NCBI GenBank assembly: GCA_050945315.1 | Contig: JBMNSS010000001.1 | Span: 1-64,000 of the forward strand | Direction: 5' to 3' | DNA: 64,000 nucleotides | Source: DTU080 sp050945315 | Lineage (GTDB): Bacteria; Bacillota; Limnochordia; DTU080 | In this document: positions 33,880-41,635 of the stretch, one piece after another | Layout of the letters: the number at the start of each line of letters is the position of its first letter | How positions within the stretch are numbered: the first letter of the stretch is position 1 | Notes under the pieces: generated by a model | Database searches by the model: none | Told to the model about the DNA's origin: nothing | The model's input: the letters and a program-made list of their open reading frames with translations, nothing else | Made by a program: the position numbers and the translations under genes

Positions 33880-34707
33880 CTAATACACACCTATTTCACG
33901 CAAGTATTCAAGGGAGCGCTGGACCCGGCCGTGATGCAAATCCAAAGTCCGCTCCTCGCCCTCGATTCCTTCCAGCTCCAGGCTGAAGGGACCGTAGAAT
34001 CCGGCCTGATCAAAGACTCGGAAGATGGCGGGAAAGTCAATGCTTCCCTCACCCAAGGCCGGGAAGTACCAGTCCTTATGTCTGCGGCGACTGTCCTTGA
34101 GATGGGCATGCACCACGTACTCAACCAATCCCTCAAGTTCGGCTACGATGTCAATGTCTTCGTTGTAGTAATACAGATTGGCGGTGTCAAAATTGATCCG
34201 GATATTACTGTGCTTCAGATCGCGCATGGTCTGCAGTCCCCCTGCCGCATCGGGAACCAGGGGCGGATGAGTCTCCAGACAGATGATCATCCCACGAACC
34301 AGGGCATACTCGGCCAGCTTCAGAAGGTTATCATAGACCGTGGATGAACGTTCCGGTGCTGAAACCGTATAAAAACGCACTCCGAGTTCTTCGGCGATGT
34401 CCATCTGCCGCTTAAGAATCTCAACGCCTTCGTCGGTGCGAAGGTCACCGTGGCCAAAGGCTGAGATAATGCGTATTTCATGCTCTTTCGCCAGATTCTT
34501 AAACTCCTCCAACTGTTCAGGTGTAGTGCGTTCGCCGATCATGCTGAGAGGATGTCCTCCCGGCAAAGGCTTCACATCCGGAGCCGGCACTGACCACAAT
34601 CCGAGTTCCATGTGTTTCAAACCCAGTTTCGCCGCTCCCAGCAAGGTTTCCCTGGCACCAAACCGTCCATAGGAATTGGTGAACACTTCAAAGACGCGCT
34701 GCAACAT
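33880..34707 (-). CDS. sugar phosphate isomerase/epimerase (TIM barrel)
   Basis: A 275-residue AP-endonuclease-2-like TIM barrel. Family segments include IISAFGHGDLRTD, IICLETHPPL, NIRINFDTANLYYYNED, YVVHAHLKDSRR and ALGEGSIDFPAIF; the Glu, Asp and His residues here are the predicted metal ligands, and FSLELEG near the C-terminus holds the last one. Substrate not predictable. The ATG has AGGGGGA five bases upstream. It is a distant relative of the protein at 14774. Confidence 0.88.
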   Translation of the reverse strand: MLQRVFEVFTNSYGRFGARETLLGAAKLGLKHMELGLWSVPAPDVKPLPGGHPLSMIGERTTPEQLEEFKNLAKEHEIRIISAFGHGDLRTDEGVEILKRQMDIAEELGVRFYTVSAPERSSTVYDNLLKLAEYALVRGMIICLETHPPLVPDAAGGLQTMRDLKHSNIRINFDTANLYYYNEDIDIVAELEGLVEYVVHAHLKDSRRRHKDWYFPALGEGSIDFPAIFRVFDQAGFYGPFSLELEGIEGEERTLDLHHGRVQRSLEYLREIGVY

Positions 34708-34883
34708 ATATCCCCCTATTCTCGCTCTGGACTCATGTCTATTCTTTCGTCAATCCTATCTGGGCTCCTTGTTATTCACGCCAAGCAAAGCGAAGCATCT
34801 CACTCAGGGGCAGGAATACTCCGCTGTTTCAGCGAACAGGAGTCACGAATAAAGCCCTATTGTCTAGGAGGCTTGAGTCGTCT

Positions 34884-35621
34884 ATGGTGCTCATGTCGAA
34901 TAACAGGCGGACACCCTTCGCTTGCCACATTGCTTTTCTCCTCTGTGTGCTTATCATCGCCATTAGTATGCCTTTGCTTGCTGCGACGCGGGCACCGGCT
35001 ACAAGCAAGGCTATGCCTACCCGAAATGCTCCGAGCATAGCCGCCATATTACATAACGTTGAGAACTGTTTTTCCGAAATCAAGGATCTCACCGGTGTCG
35101 TCGACCTTGAGCAGTACAGCACTGATGGTTCGGTCGTTCAAGTTCAGACGACGGTTCAGGCTGTATTACCCAGCTTATTGCGCTTGGACTTCGTAAAGCC
35201 GGAGACTTTTGCGGGCACGTTTTACGTCCTCGACCGTAACACAAATCAGATAATGCAGTATTCACCCATCACCGAGCAGGTGATCGTCTCCTCCATAGAG
35301 CAGACACTGTCCGAGCGATTTGTGCCTACAACTGTAGAGCAGTTGTTCAGCCTTCCCTCACCTGAAGACTACAACCTTAGCGTGCTTTCCACCGAACAGC
35401 ATTTGGTCGGTGTCTTGGCCAAGGCCAAGAACGATCCCGCGTCTCCTTACTTCCATTTTTGGATCGACCAAGACACCTGGATAGTCTCGAGAATGCACGT
35501 TTTTGAAGCTCAGGGGCAACCCCTTTTCACGATTCGGCTGCGTGATGTCAAGATCAACCGCAGTCTTGTCGAGGCTCAACTGAAGAGACTGCCTGCCGGA
35601 GCCGTCACGGTCTATCGTTGA
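34884..35621 (+). CDS. LolA-like outer-membrane lipoprotein-sorting protein
   Basis: A 245-residue exported protein with a signal segment (HIAFLLCVLIIAISMPLLAA). It has a LolA/LppX-type half-barrel: LHNVENCFSEIKDLTGVVDLEQYS, LLRLDFVKPETFAGTFYVLDRN, VIVSSIEQTLSE and the C-terminal TWIVSRMHVFEAQGQPLFTIRLRDVKIN. LolA carries lipoproteins across the periplasm in bacteria with an outer membrane; in other lineages relatives bind lipids. AGGAGG lies 12 bases before the first usable ATG (a second is at 34893). It is 40 bases upstream of an RND exporter, suggesting a shared envelope task. Confidence 0.75.
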   Translation: MVLMSNNRRTPFACHIAFLLCVLIIAISMPLLAATRAPATSKAMPTRNAPSIAAILHNVENCFSEIKDLTGVVDLEQYSTDGSVVQVQTTVQAVLPSLLRLDFVKPETFAGTFYVLDRNTNQIMQYSPITEQVIVSSIEQTLSERFVPTTVEQLFSLPSPEDYNLSVLSTEQHLVGVLAKAKNDPASPYFHFWIDQDTWIVSRMHVFEAQGQPLFTIRLRDVKINRSLVEAQLKRLPAGAVTVYR

Positions 35622-35661
35622 GTGCATAGCTGAGTACATATACGAAGGGAATCCTGCAAGG

Positions 35662-38600
35662 ATGAGCATCAGTCAAACCGTCGTTCGACGCCCAGTGGCG
35701 GTAGCCATGGGCGTTGCAGTCATTCTTCTGTTGGGTATTCTGTCGCTCACGCGTCTGGAGTTGGATCTCCTCCCCAATTTGAGCCTGCCTATCGTCGGAG
35801 TGATCACCGTATATCCGGGGGCAGCCCCGAGTGCAGTTGAAGGGGATATCACTACCCCGATGGAAGCGGCCGTGGCTACCGTCTCAGGGCTGAAATCGTT
35901 GGAAAGCTATAGCATGGAGAATGCATCCGTGATAGTGGCCAATTTTGGCTGGGGCGTGGATTCGATGCAGGCCATCAATGATATCAAGACCCAGCTGGCC
36001 ACTGTGACCCATCTGTTACCTGCTGATGCCATGGAACCTGTGGTGACCAACGTTGATCCACGTATGCTTCCCGTCATGAAGATTGGCGTCACAGGCCTTG
36101 ATGATATCACAGCTCTCACCAAAGCGGCTGAGGAGCATCTCATAGGTCGGATCGAGCAAATCCCGGGAGTGGCCAGAGTAGGCCTTGCCGCCGGAGTACG
36201 TCCTGAAATCTCCGTGTTTTTTGATACAGAAGCACTGCGAGCGAGCAACACCCCTCCGGCGATGCTCTACGAGCTTCTCAGACAGCAAAACGCTCTTATA
36301 CCCGCCGGTGTCTTGGAGGACAACAGCGTTCGCTACCATGTAAGAGTCGGCAATCCTCTAAGCAGCGTGGAAGAGATTCGCGATCTGGTTATAGGGGAGA
36401 AAAAAACGGCGGGAGTTGAGGCCGTCGGACTCGCCGCCCTTATTCCTCAGATGCTGTTTCTGAAAGACGTGGCCACTGTTGTAGAGGGAACCAGCCCACA
36501 GGAGTCCTATGCACGGGTAGACGGTGAGCCGGCTGTCATTTTACAGGTCTACAAACAATCAGGTGCGGGCAGTGTTTCCGTGTCTCGGGCTGTGCGAAGT
36601 GCATTGGCAGAGCTCAATCAAGACATGGATCACGAGATTCAGTTGTGGGTAGTGGGCGATCAATCAGAGTTCATCATAGACGCGCTGAACAACGTGAGAG
36701 ATGCCGCCATAGTAGGCGCCGTGTTGGCGGTGGCGGTGCTCCTTCTGTTTCTGCGCAGTCTGCGCAGCATCCTAGTGGTAGCCATCTCTATTCCCCTGTC
36801 TATAGTGGCCGCTCTGATCATGATGTACGCCAGTGATCTCACCCTCAACCTGCTTAGCATGGGAGGACTTGCCCTGGGCATTGGGTCCTTGGTCGACAAC
36901 TCGATTGTCGTCCTTGAGAGTATAATGCGGCACCGACAACAAGGTCTGAGCGCCCAAAAAGCGGCTGAGATCGGCACCTCCAAGGTTGCTCTGGCTATAT
37001 CAGCCGGAACCGTGACGACCGTAGTGGTCTTTTTGCCCCTGGCCTTCCTGGAGTCTACCGCGGGCCGATGGTTCCGCGATACGGCCTTGACTGTCACCTT
37101 TTCTCTGCTGGCGTCTATGCTGGTGGCCGTTACCGTGGTTCCTGCCGCAGCCGGACGTTTCCTGAGAAAACCGTTGCGCCATACTGCGGACGAAACCTCC
37201 TTCGGGTGGATTGAACGGTTGAAAGAAAGGTATCTGCGAAGTCTCAGTCGGCTGCTGAATCGTCCGGTTTGGCTTTGGGCTTTGGCGTTGGTGATGGTCG
37301 TCGCCGGTTTGAGCGCTCCCCGCTATATGCCTTTGGAGCTTCTGCCTAGCGTAGACGGAGGGGCGATCAACGCCACTTTAACCATGCCGGCCGGAACGCC
37401 GATTCGAGTGACCAACGGTGTTGCCGGGCAAATCGAAAAGACCGTGACTCAAATCGAGGATGTCATCTCTGTGTGGTCTCAGTTGGGCCAAGACAGCGAT
37501 GATGTCGTCCAGCTTTTCTACGGAACCGGGCCGCATGTGGCCAAGATGCAGTTTCTCTTGCAGCCAAGAATGCAGCGGGAACGATCCATAGGAGACATCG
37601 CCGATGAGATAAGGCAAGCGGTCGAGGGAATCGACTTGTTGGGCGGTCATCTGAGTATTAGTACGGAGCGCATGACAGATGCCCTCGGTGAGGCTTTCTC
37701 TCCCGGGGTCACCATTCAGGTGAGCGGAAAGGATCTTGATGCTCTCGAAACTCAGGCCGATCGCATAGCTCAGGGCTTGAAAGATGCAGGCGGATTTACC
37801 GAGATCACTACATCGGTAGATCAAAGGCAACCCGAGTTGCTTTTTACCGTCGACCGGACAAAAGCACTCCTGGGCAGTATGACTACCAATGTCGTAGGGA
37901 TAACCCTTCGCGGGGCCTTGAGCGGTCTTGAAGCCACTCGCATACAGCGCAACGGAGAGAGCATCCCGGTTGTTTTGCGAGCAAAGCCGGAAGAAGTCGA
38001 TGGCATTGAGGCCCTTCTTCAGATGTCTATCCAGGGAGTCTCGGGCACCGGACAAGATCCTGTGCCTGCGGTGCGTTTCGGGCGGGTGGCCACCGCGGAA
38101 GAGACCACAGGACCGGTGACAATTCAGCATGTTGATCGTGTGAGAACGGTAACCGTCCACGCTCGTCTGGACGGAATAGACTTGAGTGAAGCAAAACGGA
38201 GAGTCTCGGACATCATCGACGGTCTTGAGGTTCCTGCACAGATCGGTGTCCGTCTCGCCGGAGTTCATGATACCATCCAGGAAGCTGTAGATGAGCTCAC
38301 ATGGGTGCTCATGCTGGCCATTCTGTTGGTATACATGGTAATGGCCGCTCAGTTTGAATCGCTCTTGTATCCGTTGATCGTCATGATTGCCGTTCCGCTT
38401 GGCCTGGGAGGCGGCCTTGTCTGTCTGTGGATTTCAGGTCAAAGCATTGGTGTCTCCGGGCTGATGGGCTTGATAGTCCTGACGGGTGTTGTGGTGAACA
38501 ACGGCATCGTTATGGTCGATGCGGCCAACCAGGCGCGGCGCGACGGAGCTGATCTTGATCAGGCCGTTCTCATGGCCGCCGAGCAGAGATTGCGACCGAT

Positions 38601-38805
38601 TCTCATGACCTCCTTGACCACCATCTTTGGCTTGATACCTCTTGCGTTGGGCTACGGAGAAGGGACCGAGTTGCAGAGACCATTGGCCATCGCCTATATG
38701 GGAGGAATGGTCTTTTCGACACTGCTTACTCTGTTTCTCGTCCCCTCCGCCTATCGTCTGCTCACGCTTCGTCGGGCTGAGACTCCGAGTCAGGAGACTC
38801 TGTGA
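35662..38805 (+). CDS. RND-family efflux transporter (HAE1/SwrC-like)
   Basis: A 1047-residue RND permease with the duplicated layout of 12 transmembrane helices and two large extracytoplasmic loops. Recognisable are the first helix (AVAMGVAVILLLGILSL), ELLPNLSLPIV-type entry, TM4 with LALGIGSLVDNSIVVLESIM, and the C-terminal GLMGLIVLTGVVVNNGIVMVD. The TM4 acid pair reads Asp-Asn rather than Asp-Asp, as in Firmicutes SwrC-like proteins. It probably uses proton flow to export lipids or drugs. No membrane-fusion adaptor or TolC gene is adjacent; the LolA-like protein upstream may play a periplasmic role. Confidence 0.92.
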   Translation: MSISQTVVRRPVAVAMGVAVILLLGILSLTRLELDLLPNLSLPIVGVITVYPGAAPSAVEGDITTPMEAAVATVSGLKSLESYSMENASVIVANFGWGVDSMQAINDIKTQLATVTHLLPADAMEPVVTNVDPRMLPVMKIGVTGLDDITALTKAAEEHLIGRIEQIPGVARVGLAAGVRPEISVFFDTEALRASNTPPAMLYELLRQQNALIPAGVLEDNSVRYHVRVGNPLSSVEEIRDLVIGEKKTAGVEAVGLAALIPQMLFLKDVATVVEGTSPQESYARVDGEPAVILQVYKQSGAGSVSVSRAVRSALAELNQDMDHEIQLWVVGDQSEFIIDALNNVRDAAIVGAVLAVAVLLLFLRSLRSILVVAISIPLSIVAALIMMYASDLTLNLLSMGGLALGIGSLVDNSIVVLESIMRHRQQGLSAQKAAEIGTSKVALAISAGTVTTVVVFLPLAFLESTAGRWFRDTALTVTFSLLASMLVAVTVVPAAAGRFLRKPLRHTADETSFGWIERLKERYLRSLSRLLNRPVWLWALALVMVVAGLSAPRYMPLELLPSVDGGAINATLTMPAGTPIRVTNGVAGQIEKTVTQIEDVISVWSQLGQDSDDVVQLFYGTGPHVAKMQFLLQPRMQRERSIGDIADEIRQAVEGIDLLGGHLSISTERMTDALGEAFSPGVTIQVSGKDLDALETQADRIAQGLKDAGGFTEITTSVDQRQPELLFTVDRTKALLGSMTTNVVGITLRGALSGLEATRIQRNGESIPVVLRAKPEEVDGIEALLQMSIQGVSGTGQDPVPAVRFGRVATAEETTGPVTIQHVDRVRTVTVHARLDGIDLSEAKRRVSDIIDGLEVPAQIGVRLAGVHDTIQEAVDELTWVLMLAILLVYMVMAAQFESLLYPLIVMIAVPLGLGGGLVCLWISGQSIGVSGLMGLIVLTGVVVNNGIVMVDAANQARRDGADLDQAVLMAAEQRLRPILMTSLTTIFGLIPLALGYGEGTELQRPLAIAYMGGMVFSTLLTLFLVPSAYRLLTLRRAETPSQETL

Positions 38806-38880
38806 GCGGTCTGAACGCATTCACGGCACCGTAGAGAATGTCTGCGGGACAGATGTCGACTCTCACCGTGAGGTGTGCAC

Positions 38881-39852
38881 ATGGATGTCTTCTTAGCTGT
38901 CGATGGCGGCGGTACGAATACGCGTTGCGTGATCGCCAGCGATGCGTCAGATTTTCTGGTCAGCGTCAGCGGTGGCCCCACTGCGATCGCGCACGGTTTG
39001 GATGCAGCGCTGACCGCCTTGTTGGCAGTCGTGGAAAAGGCTCTCAACGAGGCGGTCAGTCAACAACAAGGGCATGATACGACTCCTGTTGTTCTGCAGG
39101 GGGCCTGTCTTGGCGTCAGTGGCATCAGCACGACTGATGCCGGTCTAAAAGTCCAACAGGCCCTGGTGCGTTTTCTGCAAGAACGCGGACACCCACTTCC
39201 GCCGTGGGCCGTCCGCGTTGTGTCTGACAGTGAGATCGCCTTAGTCGGAGCCTTGAGCGGCAGACCCGGGATCGTACTTATCGTAGGAACCGGAGCCACA
39301 GCGGTGGGACGAGATCCCCAGGGAGCGTTTTTTCGCGCTGATGGGTGGGGATGGCTACTTGGAGATGCCGGAAGCGGCTATGCCATCGGACGCTCCGCAT
39401 TGCGCTCCGCTTTTGCCGGTCTTGACGGAAGAAAAGCCGAGACGCGTCTGATCTCGGCCATCCCGGCCCACTTCGGTGTCACGCGTCTTGAAGACATAGT
39501 ACCCCATGTCTATTTTGAAGCATGGCCTCCGGCGAAGATCGCCACCCTCACTCCGTTGGTGGCCCGGCTCGCTGATGAAGGAGATGCGATAAGTAGGCAA
39601 ATACTGTCTGAAGCGGGTGTGGCACTGGCTGAGTCCGTGTGTGCCGTGAGACGACGCCTCACGTTCGGACCACATGTGGATGTCAGCTATCAGGGCAGCG
39701 TCATCCGAAAGATCCCCTTGATTCGTCAAATCCTACATGACACTCTCCGCCAAGAAGCACCAGGCTCCAGACTGATCGCTCCTGAGCGGGAACCAATAGA
39801 GGGCGCTCTGTTACTCGCTCGAGAGGTTATGCCGGCGGGATATCAGGGGTAA
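38881..39852 (+). CDS. BadF/BadG-family ATPase, N-acetylglucosamine-kinase-like
   Basis: A 323-residue ASKHA-fold kinase. Phosphate-1 motif LAVDGGGTNTRCVI, phosphate-2 LIVGTGATAVGRD, and the signature ADGWGWLLGDAGSGYAIGRSAL match eukaryote-type GlcNAc kinases and BadF/BcrA-family ATPases. The cysteines that bind a cluster in the dehydratase activators are absent, favouring a sugar kinase. GAGG lies seven bases before the ATG, which I prefer over the GTG two codons upstream. Its 3' end overlaps the LarA-like gene by 26 bases on the other strand. Confidence 0.82.
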   Translation: MDVFLAVDGGGTNTRCVIASDASDFLVSVSGGPTAIAHGLDAALTALLAVVEKALNEAVSQQQGHDTTPVVLQGACLGVSGISTTDAGLKVQQALVRFLQERGHPLPPWAVRVVSDSEIALVGALSGRPGIVLIVGTGATAVGRDPQGAFFRADGWGWLLGDAGSGYAIGRSALRSAFAGLDGRKAETRLISAIPAHFGVTRLEDIVPHVYFEAWPPAKIATLTPLVARLADEGDAISRQILSEAGVALAESVCAVRRRLTFGPHVDVSYQGSVIRKIPLIRQILHDTLRQEAPGSRLIAPEREPIEGALLLAREVMPAGYQG

Positions 39853-41113
39853 ACGGCATCGACAACTCTCCCGCCGCGCTGAATTGCCAGGGCGTGGGTC
39901 TGCTCAATGTCTCTATGTCAGGGCGTTGCCGCAACTCCTCCCATACAGCGATCGATACAAACATCTGATCCAGTTCCAGAGTGCTCGACACGCGTATGAT
40001 GCGGGCCGCTTCAGTATCCGGTTGCCAGGCACACCGCAGGCCGACCTCTATGGCCTCGCGATCTGTGGGCATGGAAACAGGCAGACGGGCGCGTTCTAAG
40101 AAGGTTGAGGTAACAGTGTTGATGTAGGTGGTCTTTTCATCAATCTTTGCCCGCAGACGCTCCGTAATGACATCTGCCAGTCCAACACCCGTCGCGTTGC
40201 CATGAGATGCGGCAGAAAGATCCAGGACCACTACACGGCTGATGCGGGGTGACTCGAAGTCGGCTTCCCCCGCTATGCCGAGACGCCCAATGACATTGGT
40301 ATCCATCCCGGATCCACTGATGTCTTTTCCCATCTTGTCTACCACTAACAGATCAAGTTGTTCTACGGGTAAGCGAGCCATATGAGCCCGGGCCAGGTTC
40401 ATAAGCTCTTTTTCGCCTTCGGGAAGGTGGTCCGCATCCAGCGCCCGAATGATCGCCGGCCGGCCAGAAGCGTTTTCGATGATGGCGATACTGGGCAACA
40501 CATTGACTTGGCTGAGGATCATTTTGGCGGCCTCGGGCACCATTTCTTTGAGTCCTCGAACCCCGTAGGCATGGATCGCCTGGGCTCCGCGAGCTTTGCC
40601 AAGACCAATAACCAGCATTTTGATCAGTCCGCTGCCCAAATCCCCTGCAAAATCCGTATGCGGTTTTACTCGATTGACGAGTACTACACCGTCCATTTCC
40701 ATGGCTTGGCGGGCGAAACAGACAGGCGGTCCGCCGGGAATCGTCCCCAACTCTACGACGTCCATGCTCGCCATGATAGGCGCGCCCATGCTTTGTTCTG
40801 TAATGCTCGCCTCAGCCAAGACGGCTGTCTGCCCTTCACTGGTGGCACCACCGTGACTGCCCATGGCGGGAATGATAACGGGATCAGCTCCCACTGTCTT
40901 TAGGGCGTCTATGACCCCCTTCACGACATGCGCATAGGAGCCGATACCTCGGGATCCGCAAGCCACGGCAATTCGGTCCCCGGGATTTACCTTGGCGGCA
41001 ATCCCCGCCTGACGCAGTGCCTCACCGGCAACCGCCTCGGGATTGTCCACATGTGTTGCTGCGTTGTGATGCTGTCCGATCCTCACCATGGGAGGCAGCT
41101 GAATCTCACTCAT
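39827..41113 (-). CDS. LarA-like (lactate racemase, DUF2088) domain protein
   Basis: A 428-residue protein related to nickel-pincer lactate racemase LarA. The N-terminal domain has GDRIAVACGSRGIG and IPAMGSHGGAT; NRVKPHTDFAGDLGSGLIKMLVIGLGK parallels the LarA segment that supplies His and Lys for cofactor binding. It may racemise or epimerise a hydroxy acid. No larB, larC or larE cofactor genes are in the window. The ATG overlaps the stop of the upstream zinc-ribbon gene by eight bases, so they are coupled; AAAGGA lies 13 bases upstream. Confidence 0.72.
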   Translation of the reverse strand: MSEIQLPPMVRIGQHHNAATHVDNPEAVAGEALRQAGIAAKVNPGDRIAVACGSRGIGSYAHVVKGVIDALKTVGADPVIIPAMGSHGGATSEGQTAVLAEASITEQSMGAPIMASMDVVELGTIPGGPPVCFARQAMEMDGVVLVNRVKPHTDFAGDLGSGLIKMLVIGLGKARGAQAIHAYGVRGLKEMVPEAAKMILSQVNVLPSIAIIENASGRPAIIRALDADHLPEGEKELMNLARAHMARLPVEQLDLLVVDKMGKDISGSGMDTNVIGRLGIAGEADFESPRISRVVVLDLSAASHGNATGVGLADVITERLRAKIDEKTTYINTVTSTFLERARLPVSMPTDREAIEVGLRCAWQPDTEAARIIRVSSTLELDQMFVSIAVWEELRQRPDIETLSRPTPWQFSAAGELSMPFTPDIPPA

Positions 41114-41456
41114 CGTGGGAGCGACATCCTTTCTGAACCCGGTCATTGTGTAGACGGCGACGGCAATCTGCTATCTCTCTTGTAAGCATGTCCAATTGTC
41201 TGCCCAGGGCATCCAACACACGCAGGTCCATACTCTCTTGCTCCTGGCACCATGCTCCCAAGAAACTCAGGCATTCAGATAACCACCTTTGAGTCTCCTC
41301 GAGAGTTGTCGCACTCCCATGCATCCTCGGTGCAACATCCACCAGTCTTGGCCGGTGGACAACGTGGCAAGCGCAGTAGGGGCACCGTTCCGTCTTACCT
41401 TCCTGATATAGGGTTCGAAATGATCCCAGGCACTGCGGACATATGATCATTCTCAA
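41106..41456 (-). CDS. small zinc-ribbon protein upstream of LarA-like gene
   Basis: About 116 residues, unknown family. It has an N-terminal four-Cys ribbon (ICPQCLGSF, then ERCPYCACHVV) and a helical C-terminus ending in basic residues. The start is TTG with GAGGTG eight bases upstream; the ATG two codons later is too far from it. The frame stays open further upstream but overlaps the control region of the divergent PBP gene. Its stop overlaps the LarA-like start, pointing to a shared transcript. The plan resembles the 9125 gene product. Confidence 0.6.
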   Translation of the reverse strand: MRMIICPQCLGSFRTLYQEGKTERCPYCACHVVHRPRLVDVAPRMHGSATTLEETQRWLSECLSFLGAWCQEQESMDLRVLDALGRQLDMLTREIADCRRRLHNDRVQKGCRSHDE

Positions 41457-41635
41457 CGATACTGCACCTCGGACTCTTGGTCTCGGCAAATATCGACTCT
41501 TCTCGGACTCTGGTACAGTGCCAGCATACCATGACGCAACCTCAGCGAAAAGGGCGGACTTCGCATGCCCGCATCTCAGATACCCCATACTATCCTGAGA
41601 AGCATCTACAGGTTGAGTCTTGGGAGGCGAGCTGC

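Noticed and set aside
37378..38268. 296-codon minus-strand frame inside the RND gene
   Set aside because: Antisense shadow of a clear transporter; no start signal.
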